NCBI RefSeq assembly: GCF_014695385.1
Contig: NZ_JACJOD010000006.1
Coordinates: forward strand, 496,001 to 560,000
DNA: 64,000 nucleotides
Direction: 5' to 3'
Source: Trichocoleus sp. FACHB-46
GTDB lineage: Bacteria; Cyanobacteriota; Cyanobacteriia; FACHB-46
Position numbers and translations under genes: made by a program
Shown: one piece after another, positions 48,093-57,298 of the stretch
How the letters are laid out: each line of letters starts with the position of its first letter
How positions within the stretch are numbered: position 1 is the stretch's first letter
Notes under the pieces: generated by a model
What the model was told of the DNA's origin: nothing
Databases searched by the model: none
Seen by the model: only the letters and a program-made list of their open reading frames with translations

Positions 48093-49067
48093 CTAACTGC
48101 CCCAAACTTTCTTGAGGACCGTTTCTGGTGTGATGTCTGCCATCTTGCCAGTAGGAGATTTGATGCCCACGAAGCGAGTTTCTCCCGAACCGTTGGTTTG
48201 AGGGAGGAGTTTGTCAGGGTTGGTAGGCCCAAACAGCGCTAGCGTGAAGGTTTTGACGGCAACCGCGAGATGCATCGGGGCGCTGTCGGTGCAGAGCATC
48301 AGGTTAGCCGCCGCAATCATGGCTGCCAGTTTGCCAATATCACTCGGTTTGGTCACTTTTACATCTGAGACTGCTGCCTGTAGCTCAGTGACAAACTCCG
48401 CATCATCTGGCCCTTGCACCACCACAATAGGGAGATTGGGTTGCCGTTTTCGGAAATCTTGAATAATCTTTTGCCAGTTTTTCACCGGGTAAATTTTATC
48501 AATACCTTTAGCTTTAGACAGTTTGCTGGATCCACCGTGAATCAGGACATAACCACTTTCCTGAATACCTAAGCGCTTTTGCTCCGCTTCGGCCCACTCA
48601 ATATCTTTTTTAGGAACATTAATGGTGATTTCGGAAGATGCCCCAGAGATGTTAAGACCTTGCAAGAGGTCATGGTACATCTGAGCGGCATACTGCTCTT
48701 GCTTCAGCGACACTGGGTTAGTTAAGAAACGAGCCCCACCCGCTGCGTAACCAACCCGCGTGGGAATGCCAGTAAGCCAAAGCAACAGCCCGATCGCCCA
48801 ACGCTGACCGAGTGACAAGGCAATATCGTACTCGCGATCGCGAATGATACCGAGCAGGTTGCCCCAGTCTGCCAAACTATTGTTTTGTTTGAAGTCGAAA
48901 GGAATGATGTCGTGAACAGACTTACAGACTCTGTAAGCATCTTTGGCGCGGGGTTCCACGACAATATCAATCTGGGCATCGGGGTATGCCCGTTTTAGGT
49001 CATCGAGGGTCGGGAAGAACAGAAGTTGATCGCCGATCCCGCCAGGGACAAGGGCCAGTACTCGCAT
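48093..49067 (-). CDS. Family 9 (heptosyltransferase-like) glycosyltransferase
   Basis: GT9 protein of 324 residues. N-terminal LALVPGGIGDQLLFFPTL, then VRVGYAAGG-type text (RVGYAAGGARFLTN), VLIHGGSSKLSKAK and the nucleotide-sugar domain with LCTDSAPMHLAVAV and ALFGPTNPDKLLPQ, all typical of ADP-heptose transferases. It lies directly upstream of the heptose phosphatase gene on the same strand, so the pair likely builds lipopolysaccharide core heptose. The sugar donor is not proven. Confidence 0.87.
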   Translation of the reverse strand: MRVLALVPGGIGDQLLFFPTLDDLKRAYPDAQIDIVVEPRAKDAYRVCKSVHDIIPFDFKQNNSLADWGNLLGIIRDREYDIALSLGQRWAIGLLLWLTGIPTRVGYAAGGARFLTNPVSLKQEQYAAQMYHDLLQGLNISGASSEITINVPKKDIEWAEAEQKRLGIQESGYVLIHGGSSKLSKAKGIDKIYPVKNWQKIIQDFRKRQPNLPIVVVQGPDDAEFVTELQAAVSDVKVTKPSDIGKLAAMIAAANLMLCTDSAPMHLAVAVKTFTLALFGPTNPDKLLPQTNGSGETRFVGIKSPTGKMADITPETVLKKVWGS

Positions 49068-49153
49068 TATTAGAAGAGTTTAAGTTGACTGACGCTCCCT
49101 ATTTTAGGTGAAGATATACCTAGCAAAACAATCATTCCTAACTAGTCAGTCTT

Positions 49154-49855
49154 GTGTACTTATTAATTCCAGCCGCCGGAATGGGTCGTCGCATGGGTAG
49201 CGATCGCAATAAATTGCTCCTGACCCTCTTAGAAAAACCTTTGCTCGCTTGGACTTTGCTGGCGGCGGAAGCGTCTCGTCACATCCAATGGATCGGCATT
49301 GTCGGCCAGCCAGAAGATTGGCCTGACTTCAAAGAAATTATTGCTAGCGTCTCGCTCACCAAGCCTGTAGAGCTGATTCAAGGCGGATCGACTCGCCAGG
49401 AATCGGTGTACAACGGCCTGCAAGCATTACCCCCAGAAGCCGATCGCGTCTTAATTCATGATGGTGCCCGCTGTTTAGCGACTCCAGAATTGCTCGATCG
49501 CTGTGCTGAAGCATTGTTAGAATGCTCCGGGTTGATTGCTGCCATCCCCGTCAAAGACACAATCAAAGTTGTGGAACCACAAACCCACTGGATCAACAGC
49601 ACCCCCGAGCGCCAATTTTTGTGGGCTGCTCAGACCCCTCAAGGCTTTGATGTCGCTCAACTGAAGCAATGTCACGAAACAGGGCGATCGCAAGGTTGGG
49701 AAGTCACCGATGATGCCGCCTTGTTTGAGAAGTGCAACCTGCCTGTGCGGATTGTGCCCGGAGAAGAAACCAATTTGAAAGTGACTACTCCAGTAGATTT
49801 GGCAATCGCAGAGTTTATTCTGCGCCAACGCTTAAGCTCCTCAATTCCCACTTAA
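49154..49855 (+). CDS. ispD: 2-C-methyl-D-erythritol 4-phosphate cytidylyltransferase
   Basis: Third step of the MEP isoprenoid pathway, feeding chlorophyll, carotenoid and quinone synthesis. Protein of 233 residues from GTG 49154. Motifs: LIPAAGMGRRMGSDRNK (CTP site, Arg/Lys), VLIHDGARCLATPEL, AIPVKDTIK and VTDDAALFEK with VPGEETNLKVTTPVDL. Divergent from the GT9 gene with an 86-bp promoter region. A dehydrogenase gene follows after 73 bp. Confidence 0.95.
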   Translation: MYLLIPAAGMGRRMGSDRNKLLLTLLEKPLLAWTLLAAEASRHIQWIGIVGQPEDWPDFKEIIASVSLTKPVELIQGGSTRQESVYNGLQALPPEADRVLIHDGARCLATPELLDRCAEALLECSGLIAAIPVKDTIKVVEPQTHWINSTPERQFLWAAQTPQGFDVAQLKQCHETGRSQGWEVTDDAALFEKCNLPVRIVPGEETNLKVTTPVDLAIAEFILRQRLSSSIPT

Positions 49856-49928
49856 AATTTATTGCCGCTTTACTTCCAGAAAGCTGAATCCCTAAAATAA
49901 CGCCAGCTTAAGGAATAGGGACGCTGTT

Positions 49929-50675
49929 ATGAGTAAAAGATTGGCAGGTAAAGTGGCTGTGGTGACGGGTGGCTCTAAAGGTTTGGGGCAAGCCTTTGCC
50001 AAGCGACTGGCCGAAGATGGAGCTGATGTCGCGATCGCCGCCACCTCACTCGCCACCGAGACCGAAGAAATAGTTAAAGCAACAGGACAACGGGCGATCG
50101 CGCAAATTTGTGACGTTACTGATCCTGAATCTGTCGCTGAGTTTGCAGCGGTAGTGCAAGCGCAACTGGGAAAATGCGACATTCTGGTCAACAACGCAGG
50201 CATTTATCCCTTTCATGCTTTTGATGAGATGAGCTTTGAAGATTGGCGCAAAGTGCTAGCTGTAAGCTTGGATGGCACATTCCTCATGTGCAAAGCCTTT
50301 ATTCCAGGCATGAAAGAGCGTCAGTTTGGCCGCATTATTAACCTCACTTCCACCGCTAATTGGCTAGTGATTCCCAACCTGGCTCACTACAACGCCGCCA
50401 AAATGGGTGTGATCGGCTTAACCAGAGCCTTAGCCACCGAAATGGGAGAATTTGGCATTACCGTCAACGCAGTTGCTCCAGGCTTAGTCCGCACAGGCAC
50501 CACAGAAGCAGGACCACAACTGCATATGTTTGACCCGATCGCCCAGATGCAAGCAATCAAACGAACTGCTGTCCCCGACGAGATCGTTGGTGCTGTCTCA
50601 TTTCTCGCCTGCCAGGATGCCGCCTTGATCACCGGACAAACCCTAGCGATCGATGGTGGCTTAGTGCGGTTGTGA
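49929..50675 (+). CDS. SDR family oxidoreductase
   Basis: Classical short-chain dehydrogenase of 248 residues. NAD(P) site TGGSKGLG, structural NNAG, active-site Ser in NLTSTANW and the YNAAK dyad are all present, and it ends TLAIDGGLVRL as in FabG-like proteins. The cofactor-specific residues after strand 2 (AATSL) favour NADPH weakly. The substrate cannot be read. It lies between ispD and a membrane protein gene. The downstream gap contains repeats. Confidence 0.88.
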   Translation: MSKRLAGKVAVVTGGSKGLGQAFAKRLAEDGADVAIAATSLATETEEIVKATGQRAIAQICDVTDPESVAEFAAVVQAQLGKCDILVNNAGIYPFHAFDEMSFEDWRKVLAVSLDGTFLMCKAFIPGMKERQFGRIINLTSTANWLVIPNLAHYNAAKMGVIGLTRALATEMGEFGITVNAVAPGLVRTGTTEAGPQLHMFDPIAQMQAIKRTAVPDEIVGAVSFLACQDAALITGQTLAIDGGLVRL

Positions 50676-50681
50676 ATTTAA

Positions 50682-50710
50682 GGATGAAAGGTGAGGAGTG
50701 AGAAGTCAGA
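50682..50710 (+). repeat. Degenerate GGATGAA-type repeat
   Basis: The stretch AAGGATGAAAGGTGAGGAG just after the SDR stop has one exact GGATGAA unit and degenerate neighbours, similar to the tracts in cobK and between rbcL and rbcX. Confidence 0.4.
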
Positions 50711-50744
50711 GAAAAAAGACTCGAAACACTCACCGTCAGCTTCG

Positions 50745-50819
50745 TTTGGAGGGGGTCTGGGGGACGCAACCGTCCCTCAGCGGGAGTTTGAGGGCAGGTG
50801 CCCTCAAGGGATCGGATTT
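50745..50819 (+). repeat. Dispersed double-hairpin repeat, copy 2
   Basis: Starts TTTGGAGGGGG and ends TCGGATTT. Hairpin 1 spans 50757-50780 (stem with GGGACG / CGTCCC, loop CAAC, one G-U pair). Hairpin 2 spans 50788-50807 (TTGAGGGCA / TGCCCTCAA). Compared with copy 1 at 25705-25778 the stems differ but pairing is kept. Confidence 0.7.
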
Positions 50820-50904
50820 ACCAAATTGAGCTTTACTCAAAATCCAAGCGATCGCCAACAGACATGCTAGAACTGACTGGACGACCTAGCTGTGCAATTG
50901 ACTC

Positions 50905-51240
50905 ATGCGCCTCCTGAATAAACTGATTGGTCTGGCTCTAGTTTTAGTTGGAGTCTACTTCCTCGGTCAAAACATCATTTTCACCACCCGGATATCACCT
51001 TACTGGTGGCGAGACATTCCAGCCGCAGGTTCAGTAATTTCCATAGCCAGCGGTATCGGCATATTAGTTTTGGGAAGTCGCAGTATTCGCCAGACAGGAT
51101 GGTTGTTCGTGGGTCTAGGGATTCTTCTAGTATTTATGAGCGGCGGAGTAGTGTTGCGGCCTACCAGCCTGTGGACACTATTTTTATGCTTGCTCTGTTT
51201 AGGTGGGGGTTCTAAATTAATCACCACAGGCCGAATTTAG
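50905..51240 (+). CDS. Small integral membrane protein, hypothetical
   Basis: Protein of 111 residues that is almost entirely hydrophobic with four predicted membrane helices (LIGLALVLVGVYFLGQNIIF, AGSVISIASGIGILVLG, WLFVGLGILLVFMSGGVV, LWTLFLCLLCLGGG). Cytosolic loops are short and basic. No conserved motif recognised. It is convergent with the large hydrolase gene and follows a dispersed repeat. Confidence 0.65.
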   Translation: MRLLNKLIGLALVLVGVYFLGQNIIFTTRISPYWWRDIPAAGSVISIASGIGILVLGSRSIRQTGWLFVGLGILLVFMSGGVVLRPTSLWTLFLCLLCLGGGSKLITTGRI

Positions 51241-51252
51241 CGATCGCCCAAC

Positions 51253-53238
51253 TCAAGTTCCAGTTGCGGTTGAGTCAGCAGTTGACGTTGGCATCACCCA
51301 AGACTCACTCGGCAAAAACTTAATCGGAGTCCCCGCAATCATCGCTTCGATTTCACCCTTAATCACCTCATCCGCCAAAAAGTTGGCCGTGAGTAAGAAC
51401 TTGAGAATTTGAAACGATCGCGTGTTGGTTTGAAAATAACCGCCATGCACATCCAGCTTTTTGATGCTAAACAAAAATAGTGTTGTGTTGATCAGGTCAA
51501 TCAGCAGACCATTAAACCGATTCAGCGAAAAAGCTACCGCATTCACGCCACCCGTTCCTTGGTCACCCCGCATCTCCGAGCAATCTAGATAGTTGAACTT
51601 GCGGAACAGCTCATAAGACGAAGTTGGTTGCACCGCCCGTTCCGAATGCACCATGATGCGAATGTAAGGCCGATACTGGATACTGCCGCTGACCCGAATC
51701 GGCTTCAGGTACAGATTGCCCAACCGCATCCCCGCCATCTGAATACTCGGCTCACTAAACCAGTTGCTCACCGTAGACAGATAGCGCAACACAATATCGC
51801 GATCGCTCGACATCAAATAAATTCGCCGACAGCGCCGCATCGCCGATCGCACATAATTGTTGCGGCCCTCTCGCATAAATTCCAAGGGAATATCTGGTGA
51901 GGCCAAAATCAACGTGTCTAAGCGCAGATGCTCGCCAATGCTGTCGGCTTCCTCACCCACTGGGCTGCTGGGGTCAGGCAGTAAGCTACCTTGGTCATCT
52001 TTGCCAAAGCGATCGGACAAAATTCGCAGCACAGTGACCACCAAAAGCCCACCCATGCTGTGACCGATGAGATTGAGGCTGAGTTGGCGATCGCTTGTGG
52101 TTGGTGCATTTGTCTCTATTGCCTGAGGCGAATTAGATGCGCTCTTGGCGAGGTTGCTTAAGGCTCGGTCCAACCGCCAGAAAAACTCAGCTAAATCTGG
52201 CGCGCCATAGTGAATCGCTCGATAGCGATCGCGCAAGTATACTACAACTCGCAAGAGCAGAAATACAATCGTCCACAACAGAAATATGGTGGGCACAATC
52301 CAGTACCACTGCACCGCCAAATCGACGGTGTCCACAAAATCGGTCCACTCCCATACTTGAGCAACGCCAGGTAGCAACCCCAGCAACTTCAGTACTGGAA
52401 TGCCGAACAGCTTCAAAAAAATGTAGAGCAGCGTGCCAAAAATTCCCGCAATCCCGCTCACCACAAATAAAAACTTGAAAACAATGCCGAGATGGCTGCG
52501 GTAGTCAGCCCACAAACCAGGACTAGTCACAGGCTGTTCGCTCGGCCATTGGTAGCCGATGTAAAAGTGGTCGTCCTGTAGCGTTCGGGCGTGGGTCGCG
52601 GGGTCAGGACGGTTTAGCTCGTCGGCTTCATTGGTAAACGATTCGTAAAAACCTGAAGCAGGGCTGGAATAGCCATGAGTTCTAAGGCTAATCCGCTTAG
52701 CATCACGCTCCTGAACGATCCGAGCGAATTCATCGACGTTGAACAGAGGCCGAAATCGGTGTGAAGGAGGCAGTTGGCGATCGACCTCTAGCGAAACCGG
52801 AGCGGTACTCGTCACCAAAAAAGTATTAGGATGCTCAAGATCGGCGTAAACCTCAAAGTTGCGGCTAATTGCTTGAGAAAACTGGCGCAACTTCCAACAG
52901 TTGAGCGTTTCCGTCACAAACTCAACATTCACTTTGCGATGAAAGTCAGGATACTTCTCTGGGCTGCATAAGCTCTGCAAAACTTCGGCGATCGCTGTTT
53001 CCGAGCCTAACCCCGCATAAGTTGGCAAGTGCTCTGCTGTCGTGGCTGGCGGATGGGGAGGTGTAGGATAAGCCAGCTGAACAATCCGCGCTTTAGTCCA
53101 CCAGTCAGAAAATGGGGCCGCATTGCGCGTAATGGATTCTAGCCAACAACAATCATTCTGAATGGTTTCAGCAGATTTTCCTTCCCACGAGAACGGTAGA
53201 CTGTCGAAAAAGCGCCGAGTAACCATAAGCAATTTCAA
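51253..53238 (-). CDS. Membrane-inserted alpha/beta hydrolase-like protein
   Basis: Protein of 661 residues. An oxyanion-strand-like HGYSSPASGFY occurs near residue 190, and the nucleophile elbow GHSMGG lies at about residues 392-397. Between them is an insert with two or three membrane segments (FLFVVSGIAGIFGTLLYIFL and WYWIVPTIFLLWTIVFLLL, about 243-325). The N-terminal 180 residues and C-terminal part have no known motif. A lipase/esterase-type serine hydrolase tethered in a membrane is a fair inference; the catalytic Asp and His cannot be fixed by eye. It is divergent from nothing close and convergent with the small membrane protein gene. Confidence 0.65.
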   Translation of the reverse strand: MKLLMVTRRFFDSLPFSWEGKSAETIQNDCCWLESITRNAAPFSDWWTKARIVQLAYPTPPHPPATTAEHLPTYAGLGSETAIAEVLQSLCSPEKYPDFHRKVNVEFVTETLNCWKLRQFSQAISRNFEVYADLEHPNTFLVTSTAPVSLEVDRQLPPSHRFRPLFNVDEFARIVQERDAKRISLRTHGYSSPASGFYESFTNEADELNRPDPATHARTLQDDHFYIGYQWPSEQPVTSPGLWADYRSHLGIVFKFLFVVSGIAGIFGTLLYIFLKLFGIPVLKLLGLLPGVAQVWEWTDFVDTVDLAVQWYWIVPTIFLLWTIVFLLLRVVVYLRDRYRAIHYGAPDLAEFFWRLDRALSNLAKSASNSPQAIETNAPTTSDRQLSLNLIGHSMGGLLVVTVLRILSDRFGKDDQGSLLPDPSSPVGEEADSIGEHLRLDTLILASPDIPLEFMREGRNNYVRSAMRRCRRIYLMSSDRDIVLRYLSTVSNWFSEPSIQMAGMRLGNLYLKPIRVSGSIQYRPYIRIMVHSERAVQPTSSYELFRKFNYLDCSEMRGDQGTGGVNAVAFSLNRFNGLLIDLINTTLFLFSIKKLDVHGGYFQTNTRSFQILKFLLTANFLADEVIKGEIEAMIAGTPIKFLPSESWVMPTSTADSTATGT

Positions 53239-53355
53239 ACTGAGGATCAGTAAACAGGTCGAAGGTCAATAAATCCGAGTGAATTGGCAAATTCTAAACT
53301 TCGGACTTGACTTAACGCCTGAAAATAACTAATCCTTCACAGTTCTCAATTCCGG

Positions 53356-54474
53356 TTAGGGCTGTTGAGCTTGATTTTGAGATTCAGCATCTTGACGAGT
53401 AAAAGCTAAGTGCGATTTAGATTCGCCAGTCGTCAAGCTGACCCAGCCCAAGCCTTCACTAGTGCCTACCCACACTTTGTTGCCCGTGTCAGGAGAGAGG
53501 GCCAAAATTTCATCAGAAGGCAAGTTAGGGATTTGACCCGCGATCGCTCCGTTGTAAGGATTGACCCGCACCAAACCCTTAGTGGTGCCAACCCAAAGAC
53601 TCCCCACTTTATCGAACTGTACCGATATGACATTGCGACCCCGTAGCTGAGTCACCGATCGCAGTACTTGGCCAGTCCTAGGGTCAACTTCGAGCAGCGC
53701 ATTAGGAGTGCCAGCCCACAAAGTTCCTCTAGGACCCAGCGTCAAAGCTTGAACTGTGGTTCCGGGCACATCCGGCTGTTGTCTGAGGATAAAGCCATTG
53801 GCAGTATTGATCTGCACCAAACCTTCTAAAGTGCCCACCCACAGTTGCCCTTGCGGGTCGAGGCTTAAAGCATTGGCACTCACCCCTGGCAAATCTTTCA
53901 CGGTGGTCATCAGCAGCCCTTGGTCAGGGCTAATCAGTGCCAAACCGCGATCGGTCCCCACCCACAAATAACCCCGGCGATCGGTTAGCAGCGACAAGAC
54001 CCGGTTAGAAGGTAGGGAGAAATTTTGGGCGGTCGTTTCATTGCTCCGGGGGTCAACGCGCAACAGACCTGTATAAGTTCCTACCCAAATCCGTCCCACT
54101 TTGTCTTGGGCCAAGGCTCCAATGGTGTAGTTTGGCAGTTTAATTCGCGCCAAAATGTTGCCTGTGTTGGGGTTAATCCGGGCTAAACCCTGCCAAGACC
54201 CCACCCACAAACTGCCTGTAGAGCCTGCCTGTAAGGCAGGCACCCGGAAATCTGCTCCCAGGGTTTCAGTTTCTTGTGATTGACGATCGCTAGGTAGCGG
54301 CCTCACGCGGAGGGGTGGCGCTTCTCTGGGGTAAACGGGCGCGCTACCTCCAACTGCTGATTGAGCCAAGGTACGGCTAGCTAGCCCGTTAAATTGACCA
54401 ATTACCCCCGGCAAACCTAGCCATAGCAATGTGGCACCAAAAATCACACCAATATGAGTTCGCAAAGCTGCCAT
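53356..54474 (-). CDS. Exported beta-propeller protein (two-component regulator propeller repeats)
   Basis: Protein of 372 residues. N-terminal signal-like helix (GVIFGATLLWLGLPG). From about residue 85 at least six repeats of the form LWVGTxxGLxxINPxxG occur (for example LWVGTDRGLALISP and LWVGTLEGLVQINT), about 42 residues each, predicting a seven-bladed propeller like the sensor domain of hybrid two-component proteins, but without kinase or DNA-binding domain. Possible role in periplasmic ligand or protein binding. Transcribed away from rbcL. Confidence 0.75.
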   Translation of the reverse strand: MAALRTHIGVIFGATLLWLGLPGVIGQFNGLASRTLAQSAVGGSAPVYPREAPPLRVRPLPSDRQSQETETLGADFRVPALQAGSTGSLWVGSWQGLARINPNTGNILARIKLPNYTIGALAQDKVGRIWVGTYTGLLRVDPRSNETTAQNFSLPSNRVLSLLTDRRGYLWVGTDRGLALISPDQGLLMTTVKDLPGVSANALSLDPQGQLWVGTLEGLVQINTANGFILRQQPDVPGTTVQALTLGPRGTLWAGTPNALLEVDPRTGQVLRSVTQLRGRNVISVQFDKVGSLWVGTTKGLVRVNPYNGAIAGQIPNLPSDEILALSPDTGNKVWVGTSEGLGWVSLTTGESKSHLAFTRQDAESQNQAQQP

Positions 54475-55326
54475 GACAAAGCTCCTACCGTGGGAAGTAA
54501 GCAGTGAAATAATAGACGTTAAATGAGAGGCTCTTAACCCAGTAAGTGTATGAGTTTTAGAGCGCGATCGCGCCTTAATTATCTAGGAATAGAGAATTTC
54601 GACCCACCCTACTATAAGCCTTAGGGACAGCCGAGTTGAGTCCCTAGAACTAGAACAGTTGAGGCTGAATAGCATCTTGTGCATCAGCATACCCCGCTAG
54701 TTCCTGAATCAGTCAGGAATTCGGCAAAAAATGTTCCGAATTTAGAGCGATCGCCAGCTACGAGATGCAAATAAATTCAGAGTTAAAAATTGCTTGGCCG
54801 TGAAAAAAACATAGGCTTGATGAGTAGGCGATCGTAAGTCCCCCTCCTCTGGATACGACTTGATGAATTTATCTAATACTTCCCTGAGATTCTTGATCCC
54901 CAATTTATTTTCAATTGAACTCTACATGCATAAAATGGCAAGTTTTCAAATGAACTTAATTTAAGAAAACGACGAATTTATGCGGTTCTACTCCTGTTTG
55001 AATTGAGATCCATCAAGAAAAATATGTAACTTTTACTTTTAAGATCTTTCTATAAGTAAAAAATATAAGTGAGTAAAGAATGTTTAAGGTTTAGCTTATT
55101 GAATTCCTGATATATTTTGTTTGAGCTTACCGATGGGCACAGAGTGAACCAGGTAAAAGGTGGGGTCGCACCAGCTTAGTGAAGCTTTGGCAATGTCAAG
55201 TTCATAGGCAAAGGTACCTACGCACAGTATTCAGACTTGGTTAGAGAAGTATCTTTATAGTCTCAATTTGGTCTGGATGCACTCAGTTAATCGATGTAAG
55301 TTGAGTGATTCCTAGGAAGGGAAAGT
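54475..55326. other. rbcL upstream regulatory region
   Basis: About 850 bp between the divergent propeller gene and rbcL. It contains inverted repeats GGGAC/GTCCC (54624-54644), TTCCTGA/TCAGGAA (54701-54719) and CTTAATTTAAG (54955-54965), and a stretch AGTAAAGAATGTTTAAGGTT (about 55072-55091) that recurs upstream of the 44.2-kb lipoprotein gene. A strong ribosome site AGGAAGGG (55314-55321) precedes the ATG. A long leader with promoter control is expected for rbcL, but I cannot place the transcription start. Confidence 0.55.
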
Positions 55327-56757
55327 ATGTCATATTCGCAAAGTAAGACTCAGACAAAAACTGGGTATCAGGCTGGTGTTAAAGATTATCGCCTGACCTA
55401 TTACACCCCAGACTACACACCCAAAGATACAGACGTGTTGGCTGCTTTCCGGGTAACTCCTCAGCCTGGCGTTCCTCCCGAAGAAGCTGGCGCGGCTGTA
55501 GCTGCTGAGTCTTCCACAGGTACTTGGACCACTGTATGGACCGACTTGCTGACCGACCTCGATCGCTACAAGGGTCGTTGCTACGATATCGAGCCCGTTC
55601 CTGGTGAAGACAACCAGTACTTCTGCTACGTCGCTTACCCTCTCGACCTGTTCGAAGAAGGTTCTGTGACCAACATGTTGACCTCGATTGTAGGTAACGT
55701 GTTTGGTTTCAAAGCACTCCGGGCTCTGCGTCTTGAAGACATGCGGATTCCTGTTGCTTACTTGAAGACCTTCCAAGGTCCTCCCCACGGGATTCAAGTT
55801 GAGCGCGACAAACTGAACAAGTACGGTCGTCCTCTGTTGGGTTGCACCATCAAGCCTAAGCTTGGTTTGTCTGCTAAGAACTACGGTCGTGCCGTTTACG
55901 AGTGTCTACGTGGTGGTCTCGACTTCACCAAAGACGACGAAAACATCAACTCTCAGCCTTTCATGCGCTGGCGCGATCGCTTCCTGTTCGTTCAAGAAGC
56001 AATTGAAAAAGCTCAAGCTGAAACTGGCGAGATCAAGGGTCACTACCTCAACGTGACTGCTCCTACCTGTGAGCAAATGATGCAGCGGGCTGAATTCGCC
56101 AAAGAAATCGGCACCCCCATCATCATGCATGACTACCTCACTGGTGGTTTCACTGCAAACACCACCCTGGCTCGCTGGTGCCGTGATAATGGAGTTCTGC
56201 TCCATATTCACCGTGCTATGCACGCGGTTATTGACCGTCAGAAGAACCACGGTATTCACTTCCGCGTTTTGGCGAAGTGCTTACGGATGTCCGGTGGTGA
56301 CCACCTGCACTCCGGTACCGTTGTAGGTAAGCTCGAAGGTGAAAAAGCGATCACCATGGGCTTCGTTGACCTGATGCGTGAGAACTACGTGGAGCAAGAC
56401 CGCTCTCGTGGTATTTTCTTCACCCAAGACTGGGCTTCCATGCCTGGTGTAATGCCTGTGGCTTCTGGTGGTATCCATATTTGGCACATGCCAGCGCTGG
56501 TAGAAATCTTTGGTGATGACTCCTGCTTGCAGTTCGGTGGTGGTACCCTCGGTCACCCCTGGGGTAACGCACCTGGTGCAACCGCTAACCGCGTGGCTTT
56601 GGAAGCTTGTATCCAAGCTCGTAACGAAGGTCGCAACTTGATGCGTGAAGGCGGCGACGTCATCCGTGAAGCTTGCAAGTGGAGCCCTGAATTGGCGACC
56701 GCCTGCGAACTCTGGAAAGAAATCAAGTTCGAATTCGAGGCAATGGACACTCTCTAA
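55327..56757 (+). CDS. rbcL: Ribulose-1,5-bisphosphate carboxylase/oxygenase large subunit, form IB
   Basis: Catalytic subunit (476 residues) of RuBisCO. Key segments: [11 protein letters not shown] with the catalytic Lys, [10 protein letters not shown] with the carbamylated Lys and metal Asp/Glu, [11 protein letters not shown] with the active-site His, loop 6 VVGKLEGE with the mobile Lys, and [10 protein letters not shown]. Sequence style is that of form IB (cyanobacterial, plant-like) enzymes in beta-carboxysomes. Codon use is biased to C-ending codons (GAC, TAC, AAC, GGT), typical of highly expressed genes. First gene of rbcL-rbcX-rbcS. Confidence 0.98.
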   Translation: MSYSQSKTQTKTGYQAGVKDYRLTYYTPDYTPKDTDVLAAFRVTPQPGVPPEEAGAAVAAESSTGTWTTVWTDLLTDLDRYKGRCYDIEPVPGEDNQYFCYVAYPLDLFEEGSVTNMLTSIVGNVFGFKALRALRLEDMRIPVAYLKTFQGPPHGIQVERDKLNKYGRPLLGCTIKPKLGLSAKNYGRAVYECLRGGLDFTKDDENINSQPFMRWRDRFLFVQEAIEKAQAETGEIKGHYLNVTAPTCEQMMQRAEFAKEIGTPIIMHDYLTGGFTANTTLARWCRDNGVLLHIHRAMHAVIDRQKNHGIHFRVLAKCLRMSGGDHLHSGTVVGKLEGEKAITMGFVDLMRENYVEQDRSRGIFFTQDWASMPGVMPVASGGIHIWHMPALVEIFGDDSCLQFGGGTLGHPWGNAPGATANRVALEACIQARNEGRNLMREGGDVIREACKWSPELATACELWKEIKFEFEAMDTL

Positions 56758-56773
56758 GGCTGAAGGAAATACA

Positions 56774-56816
56774 AAGGATGAAGGCAAACTTCATCCTTCA
56801 TCCCTCATCCTTCATC
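56774..56816 (+). repeat. Hairpin and tandem heptads in the rbcL-rbcX spacer
   Basis: AAGGATGAAG (56774-56783) and CTTCATCCTT (56789-56798) form a perfect 10-bp stem with a 5-nt loop. The descending arm continues into four tandem heptads CTTCATC, CTTCATC, CCTCATC, CTTCATC (56789-56816). It may slow transcription or protect the rbcL mRNA end, lowering rbcX and rbcS output relative to rbcL or setting their ratio. Confidence 0.75.
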
Positions 56817-56841
56817 TGTTTCCATTGGCTGGGGTCGTTGC

Positions 56842-57252
56842 ATGGATATCAAAAGAATTGCCAAAGATACAACGAAGGTGCTAGTTAGCTACCTGACTTA
56901 CCAGGCAATGCGAACAGTCCTAGCTCAATTAAGTGAAACGAATCCGCCATTAGCCCTTTGGTTGCATCGCTTCTCTGGTCAAGGCACCATCCAAGACGGA
57001 GAACTATACCTCAAAGCGCTCCTGAAAGAAAATCAGGAACTGGCATTTCGCATCATGACCGTAAGAGAGCATCTAGCGGAGTCAGTAACCGAATTTCTAC
57101 CCGAAATGGCGCGTGCTGACATTAAGCAGGCCAACGTTGAGCACCGGCGTCAACAGCTGGAGCGAATGAGCCAGCTCACCACGACTGATGCTCCCCCCCA
57201 GCCTGAACCTGTCCAAGATTCTGAATCTAATCTGGATAACCTCCCGGGTTAG
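56842..57252 (+). CDS. rbcX: RuBisCO assembly chaperone RbcX
   Basis: Dimeric helical chaperone of 136 residues that binds the C-terminal peptide of RbcL and assists assembly of the RbcL8 core. Recognised from position between rbcL and rbcS and from MDIKRIAKDTTKVLVSYLTYQ, LSETNPPLALWLHRFS, IQDGELYLKALLKE and LAFRIMTVREHLAE, the conserved helices. The C-terminal 30 residues are disordered and acidic. Start ATG 56842. Confidence 0.95.
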   Translation: MDIKRIAKDTTKVLVSYLTYQAMRTVLAQLSETNPPLALWLHRFSGQGTIQDGELYLKALLKENQELAFRIMTVREHLAESVTEFLPEMARADIKQANVEHRRQQLERMSQLTTTDAPPQPEPVQDSESNLDNLPG

Positions 57253-57298
57253 CAGTGAGATTTAGTCCACGTAAACGTAAGAAATAGCAACAGGACCC

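Noticed and set aside
48086-48232. Longer N-terminus of the heptose phosphatase frame
   Set aside because: It overlaps the upstream GT9 gene by about 140 bp and lacks HAD sequence; the start at 48085 abuts the GT9 stop.
55330-55797. Long minus-strand open frames opposite rbcL
   Set aside because: Produced by the strong codon bias of rbcL on the other strand; no ribosome site or protein-like sequence.
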